This document shows, in pieces, positions 1 through 7,048 of a DNA stretch of 7,605 nt. The position numbers were made by a program, and so were the translations under genes. Within the stretch, counting starts at the first letter, position 1. Every line of letters begins with the position of its first letter. This DNA is from Candidatus Thalassarchaeaceae archaeon. Its GTDB lineage: Archaea > Thermoplasmatota > Poseidoniia > Poseidoniales > Thalassarchaeaceae. The notes under the pieces were generated by a model that ran no database searches, was not told the origin of the DNA, and was given only the letters and a program-made list of their open reading frames with translations. Location: NCBI GenBank assembly GCA_030747475.1, contig JASLKO010000179.1, forward strand, positions 1 to 7,605. Direction: 5' to 3'.

Positions 1-412
1 GCGGAGTGGCATCCATCGGAGGTGCGGCTGGTGGTCCGGGCGGAGTGGCATCCATCGGAGGTGCGGCTGGTGGTCCGGGTGGAGCGGCATCCATCGGAGG
101 TGCGGCTGGTGGTCCGGGCGGAGTGGCATCCATCGGAGGTGCGGCTGGTGGTCCGGGTGGAGCGGCATCCATCGGAGGTGCGGCTGGTGGTCCACTCGGT
201 GGTCCGGGCGGAGCGGCATCCATCGGAGGTGCGGCTGGTGGCCCGGGTGGAGCGGCATCCATCGGAGGTGCAGCTGGTGGCCCGGGTGGAGTGGCATCCA
301 TCGGAGGTGCGGCTGGTGGCCCGGGTGGAGCGGCATCCATCGGAGGCGCGGCTGGTGGCCCGGGTGGAGCGGCATCCATCGGAGGTGGCCCTGGTGGAGC
401 GCCAAATGCACC
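1..412. repeat. 39-bp in-frame tandem repeat array
   Basis: The core ATCCATCGGAGG recurs at 11, 50, 89, 128, 167, 218, 257, 296, 335 and 374. Spacing is exactly 39 bp except for one 51-bp step (167 to 218), which carries 12 extra bases around 194-205 that partly copy the neighbouring GGTGGTCC. The array enters from the left edge, so its full copy number is unknown. The last unit, at 374, is cut short, and degenerate relatives continue to about 545. On the minus strand each unit encodes 13 residues, and the 12-bp insert adds four (PPSG-like), so the frame is kept. The few differences between units are mostly synonymous. One recurrent change swaps Thr and Ala. Confidence 0.95.
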
Positions 413-697
413 AGCAGGTGGAGCGAAAGCGGGTTGATTGGATGGTGATGCTGGTGGACCAGGTGGGGTTAGCAAAGGATCGGCGGCTGGTGGCCCCGGC
501 GGCTGGGCTTCCATTGGAGGAGAGGCGGGTGGACCAGGTGGCAAATCGACAGGTTCTGTAGTTGCAATTTCAAAGGCGTCTGCGACGGATTCTGGTTCCT
601 CAGGAGGTACACTATCAATCTCATCTCTGGCCGCTAGCAACCGGTCCATGTCTTTGGCGAAGATATTCTCAATCGTGTCGATGTCCTCGTCCGCCAT
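1..697 (-). CDS. Acidic proline-rich repeat protein, N-terminal part (3' end outside window)
   Basis: The function is not recognised. The reading frame starts at the ATG at 697 and stays open to the left edge, giving 232 residues. Upstream in this frame there is a stop at 737-739 and no other usable start. Residues 1-50 are acidic and non-repetitive, beginning MADEDIDTIENIFAKDMDRL, and probably form a short helix. From about residue 51 the protein turns into proline-rich sequence: first degenerate PPGPPAS/PPMEA-like segments, then from Met107 regular 13-residue units of the type MDAAPPGPPAAPP. Such a tract is likely extended and disordered, a linker or interaction arm before a domain that lies outside the window. 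There is no signal peptide, so a cytoplasmic location is likely. A purine-rich GGGGAGGAGGA stretch lies upstream, but too far from the ATG for a standard ribosome binding site. The plus strand is also open here (glycine-rich), but the minus frame alone extends into unique sequence with a natural start. Confidence 0.8.
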   Translation of the reverse strand, partial: MADEDIDTIENIFAKDMDRLLAARDEIDSVPPEEPESVADAFEIATTEPVDLPPGPPASPPMEAQPPGPPAADPLLTPPGPPASPSNQPAFAPPAGAFGAPPGPPPMDAAPPGPPAAPPMDAAPPGPPAAPPMDATPPGPPAAPPMDAAPPGPPAAPPMDAAPPGPPSGPPAAPPMDAAPPGPPAAPPMDATPPGPPAAPPMDAAPPGPPAAPPMDATPPGPPAAPPMDATP

Positions 698-744
698 GTG
701 CTGCGACTCGTCCTCCTCCCCTTGAAAGATGTGGCTTCATGGGG

Positions 745-763
745 TCCTGCCCTAGGGGCAGGA
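745..763. promoter_or_regulatory. Strong dyad in the divergent spacer
   Basis: TCCTGCCC (745-752) and GGGCAGGA (756-763) are perfect 8-bp inverted repeats separated by TAG. An alternative, overlapping pairing is GGGGCA (755-760) with TGCCCC (768-773) across a 7-base loop. The dyad lies between the start of the leftward repeat-protein gene (697) and the start of the rightward NAD kinase (778 or 793). It could therefore be an operator serving both genes or an RNA hairpin in a 5' leader. No T-run follows, so a terminator is unlikely. The structure is directly visible; its function is inferred. Confidence 0.5.
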
Positions 764-792
764 TTGATGCCCCCCAGATGCTTGGCATAGAC

Positions 793-1911
793 ATGGCCCG
801 GCGCATCGGCATGATTGTCAATCCTGATGCTGGGCTCGGCGGGCGTCTTGGATTCAAGGGGAGCGATGGTCGTGCTGCTGAAGCTAGAGCCGCAGGTGCA
901 CAGGACCGTGCAGGACCACGGATGGAACTGGCTTTGCAACGTTGCCATGGACGCCTAGAAGATGTGGAAATTTTGACCTGTTCTGGCCGAATGGGGTCCA
1001 CATGGTGCCCAATTGAACATACTGTTGTCTTTGAAACACCGGACCAAACTTCAGCTGAAACAACACGGGATGCGGTGAAAGCATTGTGTGATTCCAATAT
1101 CGATTTACTCCTTTATGCGGGTGGAGATGGGACGACCCGAGATATTGTCGAAGCGCTCACAAACCCTGAATTGCCGGTCATCGGAGTACCAGGTGGTGTC
1201 AAAATGCACAGTGGTTGTTTTGCTGCTTCTCCAAATGCCGCAGCCGAAGTCCTGCTCGCTTGGCTAGAAGGTGACTTGCTTGTGTCGCGAACAGAAGTCA
1301 TGGATCTGGATGAGGAAGTGTACCGAGAAGGGCGTTGGTCGGTTCGCATGTATGGCGAAGCGATGATGCCTGCAAGCCCACGATGGATGCAGGGCGCCAA
1401 AATGCGTGTCGAAGCATCCGAAGAAGATGAGGTTCTAGAAGCGCTTGGTGACCACATTCGGGAGGTGCTTGTTGAAGATTCTGATCGATTGGTGATTTGG
1501 GGTTCAGGTGGGACACTGCGAACCATTGCTGAGGGCTTGGATTTCAATCCGACCTTGCTTGGAATCGATGTGACAAAGGGAACGGAACAAATTGGAACCG
1601 ATTTGAATGAACAAAGTTTGCTGGAATTAATCGGCAATCATGATGGTGAATGCACTTTGTTGGTCTCCCCAATGGGTGGACAAGGTTTCCTCCTTGGACG
1701 CGGTAATTTACAACTCTCTCCAGATGTCCTTCGTGCCATTGGAATCGATGCCGTGCTCGGTGTTGTGACGCCTGCCAAGATGCTCACTGTGGCTCAATTA
1801 AGAATCGATACTGGAGAAGCAACATTGGATGCTAAATTCCAGGAAAAAAAGTACCTCAAAGTCCTGCAAGGATACCGCACGACACGCCTTCTTCGAGTCG
1901 CAACCGACTAA
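793..1911 (+). CDS. ATP/polyphosphate-dependent NAD kinase, archaeal COG3199 (AcoX-like) type
   Basis: This enzyme is predicted to phosphorylate NAD to NADP in the cytoplasm. It has 372 residues, normal for the family. The N-terminus MARRIGMIVNPDAGLGG is the usual opening beta strand and glycine loop. GGDGT at residues 110-114 is the NAD-kinase nucleotide and phosphate motif. GVPGGVKMHSG (131-141) is the conserved block typical of the AcoX-like branch. WGSGGTLRTIAEGL (236-249) and GGQGFLLGRGNLQLSP (295-310) are further family blocks near the C-terminus. I chose the ATG at 793 because it puts the domain start at the N-terminus. An in-frame ATG at 778 would add MLGID. Neither has a clear Shine-Dalgarno. 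The open frame runs back to 562, but that part overlaps the oppositely coded repeat gene. The stop directly abuts that of the convergent pyrG. Exact phosphate donor and substrate cannot be read from sequence; some AcoX-like members sit in acetoin catabolism loci, and no such genes are seen here. Confidence 0.88.
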   Translation: MARRIGMIVNPDAGLGGRLGFKGSDGRAAEARAAGAQDRAGPRMELALQRCHGRLEDVEILTCSGRMGSTWCPIEHTVVFETPDQTSAETTRDAVKALCDSNIDLLLYAGGDGTTRDIVEALTNPELPVIGVPGGVKMHSGCFAASPNAAAEVLLAWLEGDLLVSRTEVMDLDEEVYREGRWSVRMYGEAMMPASPRWMQGAKMRVEASEEDEVLEALGDHIREVLVEDSDRLVIWGSGGTLRTIAEGLDFNPTLLGIDVTKGTEQIGTDLNEQSLLELIGNHDGECTLLVSPMGGQGFLLGRGNLQLSPDVLRAIGIDAVLGVVTPAKMLTVAQLRIDTGEATLDAKFQEKKYLKVLQGYRTTRLLRVATD

Positions 1912-3564
1912 TCACTGAGCGTCTAATGCGGCTTCGATCAGCCCTACAAATGGCGGACTAGGTCGGTTTGGCCGACTCTTGAACTCTGGATGATATTGTG
2001 TTGCGAAGAAGTACGGATGTCCAGTCAATTCTATGATTTCCATTCGCTCACCTTCTGTATCTTTGCCCACGAATTGCATCCCGGCAGCCTCCAATTCCTC
2101 GACCATTTCGGGATTGACTTCGTAGCGATGCCGGTGGCGTTCGTGGATTTCCATGTCACCACCATACAATCGGAATGCATCACAGTCTTTCGTTTGAAGA
2201 TTGGTTTGTCGACTGCCCAATCGCATGGTTCCACCCATGTGTGTACGACTTCCTTCAGGCATGAAGATGACTGCAGGATGGGGTGTTGCTTCATCGAACT
2301 CAGTACTGTTTGCACCTGCTTTTCCAAGCACATCTCGTGCGAAATCGATGACGGCGATTTGCAATCCTAGACATATACCAAGATATGGTTTCCCAGTTTC
2401 TCTGCAATACCTTGCGGCACACATCTTGCCCTCGACACCACGATTTCCAAAACCGCCTGGAACCAATACGCCATCTGCATCTTTGACCATCTGCCAATAT
2501 TCTGCATGCTTCTCGGGGTTGTCTTTGGCTTGATGCGGTTCTAGATATTCGGCCTCAACCCAATCGATACTCATTTTCGCACCAGAGTTGAAACCGGCAT
2601 GTTGCAAAGCCTTGATGACACTCAGATAAGAATCGGAGAGACCTGTATATTTGCCAACCATTGCAATGGTCAAATCCTTGGTGAGATTGTCTACGCGTTC
2701 TGCCATCGCACGCCAATCATCTAGCAATGGACGTGAGGTTGGGAGTGGAACATTCAGGCGCTCAGATAATTTCTCAGAGGCACCCTGTTCATTGAGCATC
2801 AATGCAACGTGGTAGATGTTGGGCACGTCATGTGCACTGTAGACATTTGAAGGCTCCACATGGCAAAAGGAGGATAATTTTTCTTTGACTTCTGGGTACA
2901 ATGGTTCACTGCTACGGCACACCAAGAAATCTGGTGCCAAACCAGCCGCTCGCAATTCCTTGACCGTGTGTTGTGTTGGCTTGGTTTTCTGTTCACCCAC
3001 AACTCCGATGACTGGGACCAAAGACACATGGAAGAAGCAGATGTTTTCACGGCCAACTCTGAATTGGAATTGTCGTAGAGCTTCTACGAATGGTGCACTT
3101 TCAATGTCTCCAACCGTCCCACCAAGTTCGATGACACAAACATCAGGCTCCTCACCTGAACCATCACTACACTGTCTGGCAACGCGTTCAATCCGCTCTT
3201 GGATTTCATTGGTGATATGTGGAACAACTTGGACGGTCTTTCCAAGATAATCCCCACGGCGCTCTCGCTCGATGACACCTGAGTATACCTTGCCGGTTGT
3301 GAGATTGTTATCTCGACCCAAGCGGATGTCGAGGAAACGTTCGTAGTTCCCTAGGTCAAGATCAACTTCGCCACCATCATCGAGAACGAAAACCTCGCCA
3401 TGTTCGAACGGACTCATCGTTCCAGCATCGCTGTTTAGATATGGATCAATTTTGATTGCAGTCACACGCAAACCCATCGATTTCAGAAGCACACCAATGC
3501 TTGACGCTGTTACGCCTTTTCCAATTCCACTCAGGACTCCGCCCGACACCACGACGTACTTCAT
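1912..3564 (-). CDS. pyrG: CTP synthase (glutamine-hydrolysing)
   Basis: CTP synthase makes CTP from UTP, ATP and glutamine, the last step of de novo CTP synthesis, as a cytoplasmic tetramer. The 550-residue length is normal. The synthase domain occupies about residues 1-270: it opens with MKYVVVSGGVLSGIGKG, whose P-loop is at about 8-17, followed by SDAGTMSPFEHGEV (45-58), the PHITNE block (115-120), ELGGTVGDIES (146-156) and KTKPTQHT (193-200). The class I glutamine amidotransferase domain covers about 297-550, with nucleophile Cys398 in GKPYLGICLGLQ and His525/Glu527 in QYHPEF completing the triad. All key residues are present. I chose the ATG at 3564 because it gives the canonical N-terminus; the frame extends upstream only to a TTG near 3615 with no family similarity. 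The gene diverges from tdh and converges on the NAD kinase with no spacer. Confidence 0.97.
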   Translation of the reverse strand: MKYVVVSGGVLSGIGKGVTASSIGVLLKSMGLRVTAIKIDPYLNSDAGTMSPFEHGEVFVLDDGGEVDLDLGNYERFLDIRLGRDNNLTTGKVYSGVIERERRGDYLGKTVQVVPHITNEIQERIERVARQCSDGSGEEPDVCVIELGGTVGDIESAPFVEALRQFQFRVGRENICFFHVSLVPVIGVVGEQKTKPTQHTVKELRAAGLAPDFLVCRSSEPLYPEVKEKLSSFCHVEPSNVYSAHDVPNIYHVALMLNEQGASEKLSERLNVPLPTSRPLLDDWRAMAERVDNLTKDLTIAMVGKYTGLSDSYLSVIKALQHAGFNSGAKMSIDWVEAEYLEPHQAKDNPEKHAEYWQMVKDADGVLVPGGFGNRGVEGKMCAARYCRETGKPYLGICLGLQIAVIDFARDVLGKAGANSTEFDEATPHPAVIFMPEGSRTHMGGTMRLGSRQTNLQTKDCDAFRLYGGDMEIHERHRHRYEVNPEMVEELEAAGMQFVGKDTEGERMEIIELTGHPYFFATQYHPEFKSRPNRPSPPFVGLIEAALDAQ

Positions 3565-3686
3565 GTCATCAACGGGGTTTACATCAAGTGTGCCCCGCCT
3601 ATGAACGTTCGCCAAGCAATTCCAGATATGGAGGACTTGAGGCGACTTACTTCATGTTCAAGTATCGTCCATGATTGAGGTGTATT
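3565..3686. promoter_or_regulatory. Divergent pyrG/tdh spacer
   Basis: This 122-bp spacer must hold the promoters of both pyrG (leftward) and tdh (rightward), unless transcripts start inside genes. I see no convincing archaeal TATA box or BRE and no strong dyad. The only clear signal is the tdh ribosome binding site at its right end. The role is inferred from gene orientation. Confidence 0.45.
3677..3682 (+). promoter_or_regulatory. Shine-Dalgarno site of tdh
   Basis: GAGGTG matches the anti-Shine-Dalgarno core and lies 4 bases before the ATG at 3687. It supports that start over the in-frame TTG at 3675, which would add only four residues and overlap this site. It is the clearest ribosome binding site in the window. 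Confidence 0.6.
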
Positions 3687-4592
3687 ATGGGTACGCGCAT
3701 TCTGGTCACGGGTGCGCTCGGGCAAATCGGCACAGAGTTGGTTGAAGCACTCGCTGAAAAATACGGACTGGGAAATGTCATCGCCACCGATGTACGCGAA
3801 TCAGACAATTGTCGAAGTCTCGATGTCATGGATGCAGAAGGCATTCTCTCACTTGTTGAAGGCGAGGAGATTACAGAAATTTACCATCTTGCAGCCTTGT
3901 TGTCTGCCACAGGGGAAAAGAACCCCGAACTTTGTTGGAAGGTTAACGTAGATGGATTGGAAAATGTGATTGCAGCTGCAAAGCAACATGACTGTCGTTT
4001 GTTTGCCCCATCTTCCATTGCCGTGTTTGGTCCAGATTGCCCCTCAATCGCACCACAAGTGACCCCATTGAATCCTGCAACAGTGTACGGGAAAACCAAG
4101 GTCGTCGGTGAACAATTGGCGATGACTTCTGATGTCGATATGCGTGGATTGCGATATCCTGGACTGATTTCTTACAAAGCCCCCGCTGGAGGCGGCACCA
4201 CAGATTATGCGGTGGAAATATTCCATGCTGCTTTGGCTGAGGGGCACTACACCTGCTTCGTGCGCGAGGACACGCAATTGCCGATGATGTACATGGATGA
4301 TGCCATTCGAGCTACGCTTGAAATCATGGATGTGCCTGCAGAAAAATTGGGCAATGCCAGAGGAGGATACAATATCGCTGGATGTTCATTTACCGCAGGA
4401 GAATTGGTCGCGAGCATTCAGCGGCACTTGCCAGATTTCACATGCTCATATGTCCCCGATATACGTCAAAAATATGCAGATTCTTGGCCGGATGATATCG
4501 ATGATGATGTGGCAAGATCAGAATGGGGTTGGGCACCAAAGTATGATTTGGATGCGATGGTGGATGCCATGTTTACAGGACTGCGTTCCTGA
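3687..4592 (+). CDS. tdh: L-threonine 3-dehydrogenase, short-chain (epimerase-like) type
   Basis: The enzyme oxidises L-threonine with NAD to 2-amino-3-ketobutyrate, which is then cleaved to glycine and acetyl-CoA or decarboxylates to aminoacetone. The 301-residue protein is an extended SDR. The Rossmann motif GALGQIG is at 9-15. APSSIAVFGP (107-116) holds the catalytic serine region. Tyr134 and Lys138 of YGKTK form the YxxxK pair. RYPGLISYKAPAGGGTTDYA (155-174) and LPMMYMDDAIRATLEIMDVP (198-217) are blocks characteristic of this threonine dehydrogenase subfamily and set it apart from UDP-sugar epimerases. The C-terminus has DSWPDDIDDDVARSEWGW, also typical. It differs from the zinc-dependent medium-chain Tdh of Escherichia coli and Thermococcales; the SDR form is known from Thermoplasma. 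The start at 3687 has a good ribosome binding site. Glycine C-acetyltransferase, the usual partner, is not in the window. Confidence 0.92.
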   Translation: MGTRILVTGALGQIGTELVEALAEKYGLGNVIATDVRESDNCRSLDVMDAEGILSLVEGEEITEIYHLAALLSATGEKNPELCWKVNVDGLENVIAAAKQHDCRLFAPSSIAVFGPDCPSIAPQVTPLNPATVYGKTKVVGEQLAMTSDVDMRGLRYPGLISYKAPAGGGTTDYAVEIFHAALAEGHYTCFVREDTQLPMMYMDDAIRATLEIMDVPAEKLGNARGGYNIAGCSFTAGELVASIQRHLPDFTCSYVPDIRQKYADSWPDDIDDDVARSEWGWAPKYDLDAMVDAMFTGLRS

Positions 4593-4622
4593 ACACAACT
4601 GTTGCATTTGCCTAAGTTAACC
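4593..4622. other. Convergent spacer, tdh and two-helix membrane gene
   Basis: This 30-bp gap separates the tail-to-tail stops at 4592 and 4625-4623. It holds no T-run or strong hairpin that would mark a terminator on either strand. Confidence 0.5.
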
Positions 4623-5162
4623 TCATTCAAGGATACTGTCACCAGGTGTGTACCCATCTTCATTTTCTGACACCTCAGATGATTGTTCGAATTGCTTTTC
4701 AAAATCAGTAGTACCATATCCTTCAGGTACTCCCCACTTTCTGATGTAAAATTCGATTGGAATTGCACCGTCGCCTATTTCGACCCCATAATTTTCTTCA
4801 TAAATTCCCACAACTTTTGGTGCGTCTCCATTTTTCGACTCATAGGCAACATACCAATCATCTGCAACATCAGGACCTGATTCGACACCTTCTGAGCTTA
4901 CCCAATTTCCATTTTCCAAATTTCCATTTTTCAAATTTTCAGTCATGATTTTCAAAAATACTACATCAACAATGCCAATGGCAATTACGATTCCAATGGT
5001 GGCTCCAATTTGAACTCCAATATCGTCGCTGAAAACAGGTGTAATGAATAGGTAACTAATGGGAATCATTGCAATCCACCCAAATCCGAGCATATATGGT
5101 AGAATGCTCAGCAATTGTTGTTGCGCAAGTTGTTGTTCAGGACTAGGGTGGTCAACCGACAT
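4623..5162 (-). CDS. Small membrane protein with two helices and an acidic cytoplasmic or exposed tail
   Basis: I recognise no family. From the ATG at 5162 the protein has 179 residues. A Gln-rich N-terminus (MSVDHPSPEQQLAQQQ) is followed by a membrane helix at about 17-40 and a second at about 48-71, so both ends should lie on the same side. A linker with a short duplication (NLKNGNLENGN, 76-86) joins them to an acidic tail of about 95 residues rich in Tyr, Gly, Asp and Glu, including DDWYVAYES (101-109), which could form a small beta domain. The frame also permits a GTG start at 5246, only 21 bp after the upstream gene, adding 28 residues with a CANC motif. I prefer the ATG because the added segment uses less typical codons and looks like AT-rich leader sequence. 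Neither start has a clear ribosome binding site. The gene looks more AT-rich than its neighbours. It is the last gene of the right-hand cluster; no function can be assigned. Confidence 0.72.
   Translation of the reverse strand: MSVDHPSPEQQLAQQQLLSILPYMLGFGWIAMIPISYLFITPVFSDDIGVQIGATIGIVIAIGIVDVVFLKIMTENLKNGNLENGNWVSSEGVESGPDVADDWYVAYESKNGDAPKVVGIYEENYGVEIGDGAIPIEFYIRKWGVPEGYGTTDFEKQFEQSSEVSENEDGYTPGDSILE
4906..4935. repeat. 15-bp tandem duplication inside the two-helix membrane gene
   Basis: TTTCCATTTTCCAAA (4906-4920) is followed directly by TTTCCATTTTTCAAA (4921-4935), matching at 14 of 15 bases. It is in frame and encodes the repeated ENLKNGN/LENGN linker just after the second membrane helix. 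It looks like a slippage duplication in a spacer that tolerates length change. Confidence 0.85.
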
Positions 5163-5267
5163 GCAGTTAGCGCATTGGATGACTACGATAATGATTCGCC
5201 CTACAACCCTACTATTCAATTCAGCAATCAATGAATCTTCAGGCACTTGGTGCTGCGATTCTCAGGG
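5163..5267. other. Gap before the two-helix membrane gene (possible leader)
   Basis: If the ATG at 5162 is the true start, 105 bp separate it from the upstream stop codon (5270-5268). The sequence is fairly AT-rich and may hold a separate promoter, but no clear TATA element can be assigned. If the GTG at 5246 is used, most of this stretch is coding and the genes are 21 bp apart. Confidence 0.35.
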
Positions 5268-7007
5268 TTAAACACGGCGACGAAGTTTTTCCATCAAAGC
5301 ATCAGATTCACCCAAAGCACTGAGCGTTTCTTCCAACCGACCTTCGGCAAAGGTTGCCACCGCATCACCCACCGCTTTTTCACAAGCCGCACGTTCATCA
5401 TCGATGGCCTTGATGCCTGCTGCCTCCAATTTCTTGCGTAATTTAGCCCATTCTTCTTGGACATAATTGAGCAATTCTTCTGCATCTCCACTCGCAGCTT
5501 CTAAGGTGTCAAGATCAGAGGTAAGACGCTCTAACAAGGCCCCAGCATGCGACCATGATTTGCGCTTGGAGGCGGATTCGACTTCCTTGAGTCGTTCTTC
5601 CCAATCATCTGCATCAGCACGGCCTTTCCAGCGCTTCTTGATGACCTTCTTTTGACGTAATGCGCGTTGGACGTCACCCATTGCTTCGCGTTCTTTTCGA
5701 ACTTCTCTGATGATGCCATCTGATACACCGCGTGCCAGGCTAAATTCTCCAACATCAAGGTGCGTCTTTGCATTCTCAAGACGCTCATTCCACAACTTAA
5801 GGTCAAGACCTTCGCTTTCTTCCATGATTTGCACGGCCTCATCATAGGCCTCTTGTGCACCTTCACTGGCCTCTCCAAGATTGGCCACATGATCTGGGAT
5901 TGTTTCGGCAATTTCCAAAGCCAACATACAATCCTCCTTGGCCAATGCTTCTTTGGCCTGAAGTAGTAAATCGTGTAATTGTTGATGTTGACTGCCTTCC
6001 AGTGTTGCGATTAGTTTGCTTGATTCTGCGATTTGATTTTCAGCTGCCTGCCAATGATCGATGATATTAATGGCTAACTTCTTGGCACGACGATACAGCA
6101 TTTCTGCTTCTCTTAGACTACCCAAATCACGCTCGCGGTCGCCTGCATCCATACTGCGTTTTGGCTTCTTTGCGGTAGAGGCAATCTCTGCTGCCTGTTC
6201 GACAGAAGCGGCGCAAACATCTCGAATTTCAGAAATGTCTTCGGCCAATGCCAAGGTTCTCTCAATGTCTTCTTCTGCTTCTTCCAGAATTGTGAATCCA
6301 AGTTCTGGATCCTTGTATCCTACATCTGATGCATTTCTACACAAACTCGAAGCTTGATCCAAACTGACACCCTTTGCCTGGAGGTTTAGAATCCGAATTT
6401 CCAATTCATCCAGTGTTCGGCCGAAGCGTTTTCGCTCTGCGCGGTCAAGATCTCCACCAAGCAAATCCTTGACCACCGAAGTAACACCCAATCCAAGAAT
6501 AATGCAAGCAAAAGTGAGGGTGGTCTGATCAAATTGTGATGAGAGCATTAGTGCACCCCCAATGGTCGACCCGCCCATTGTCATGATGCCTCTGAATCGT
6601 TGTGCATCCAAATTTCCACGCAGTAATTCTCTCGAGGTAATCAAGCACCCTGCGGCAACGATAAACATCAATCCATGACCGATTCGAACAGAACCTGTCG
6701 TATTGATGACTTCGACACCGAGAATGGCAATCGCAGGCCATGCTATGCTGCTAATCGCACCCAATCGCCCACGCGCGCGTGCGTCAAGTTCGATTAAATC
6801 CTGCAAAAGTAAGGCTGCTGCCAGTAGCAAACCAACAGGACCAATTCGATCGAATAGGGAGGCGTCTTTTTCCACGGCAGGCCACATGTACCAAGCCGCA
6901 CTCGCAATGGTTGCAAAGGCAAAGGCCAATGCCAATTTTCCAACCCTGCCCTTGTGCAGCGTAATCTCTGCATCAATCCTGGCGGAGGGGGAATCCAAGT
7001 TCTCCAT
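5268..7007 (-). CDS. Six-helix membrane protein with long helical repeat tail
   Basis: I recognise no named family. The 579-residue protein has two parts. Residues 1-24 are polar. Six hydrophobic segments follow, at about 25-43, 55-73, 84-102, 108-125, 139-157 and 162-180, ending at VVKDLLGGDLDRAERKRFGR, whose charge suggests a cytoplasmic side. Residues 185-579 are almost all predicted helix, rich in Glu, Ala, Leu, Lys and Arg, and cytoplasmic by the positive-inside tendency. Within this tail a two-helix pattern of the kind LxxAxxxLxxGEFxxAxxxxxxI recurs, for example at about 349-376, 406-436, 469-500 and 537-572. This resembles TPR-like hairpins or a segmented coiled coil, a layout typical of protein scaffolds. 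The ATG at 7007 is 41 bp from the stop of the upstream surface gene, which suggests co-transcription. There is no clear Shine-Dalgarno. No catalytic motif is visible. It could be a membrane-anchored scaffold or sensor; that is inference. Confidence 0.85.
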   Translation of the reverse strand: MENLDSPSARIDAEITLHKGRVGKLALAFAFATIASAAWYMWPAVEKDASLFDRIGPVGLLLAAALLLQDLIELDARARGRLGAISSIAWPAIAILGVEVINTTGSVRIGHGLMFIVAAGCLITSRELLRGNLDAQRFRGIMTMGGSTIGGALMLSSQFDQTTLTFACIILGLGVTSVVKDLLGGDLDRAERKRFGRTLDELEIRILNLQAKGVSLDQASSLCRNASDVGYKDPELGFTILEEAEEDIERTLALAEDISEIRDVCAASVEQAAEIASTAKKPKRSMDAGDRERDLGSLREAEMLYRRAKKLAINIIDHWQAAENQIAESSKLIATLEGSQHQQLHDLLLQAKEALAKEDCMLALEIAETIPDHVANLGEASEGAQEAYDEAVQIMEESEGLDLKLWNERLENAKTHLDVGEFSLARGVSDGIIREVRKEREAMGDVQRALRQKKVIKKRWKGRADADDWEERLKEVESASKRKSWSHAGALLERLTSDLDTLEAASGDAEELLNYVQEEWAKLRKKLEAAGIKAIDDERAACEKAVGDAVATFAEGRLEETLSALGESDALMEKLRRRV

Positions 7008-7048
7008 CGCCTCTGGCGATGATGAGCCCCCCTAAGATAGATGCCCCT

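Noticed and set aside
1..412. CRISPR array
   Set aside because: The 39-bp units are contiguous and nearly identical, with no unique spacers between repeats, and they are in frame with a protein.
6..437. Plus-strand glycine-rich protein resembling collagen-like or PE-PGRS proteins
   Set aside because: It begins inside a repeat unit, has no unique sequence and stops at 437. The opposite frame runs on into a non-repeat acidic N-terminus with a natural start.
562..792. N-terminal extension of the NAD kinase back to 562
   Set aside because: This part has no family similarity and overlaps the oppositely coded repeat gene and the dyad. The family N-terminus begins at 793.
669..1097. Minus-strand protein antisense to the NAD kinase start
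   Set aside because: It has low-complexity Ser/Pro/Arg composition, no recognisable motif, and overlaps well-supported genes on both sides.
3565..3615. 17-residue N-terminal extension of CTP synthase
   Set aside because: It needs a TTG start, and the canonical CTP synthase N-terminus begins exactly at the ATG at 3564.
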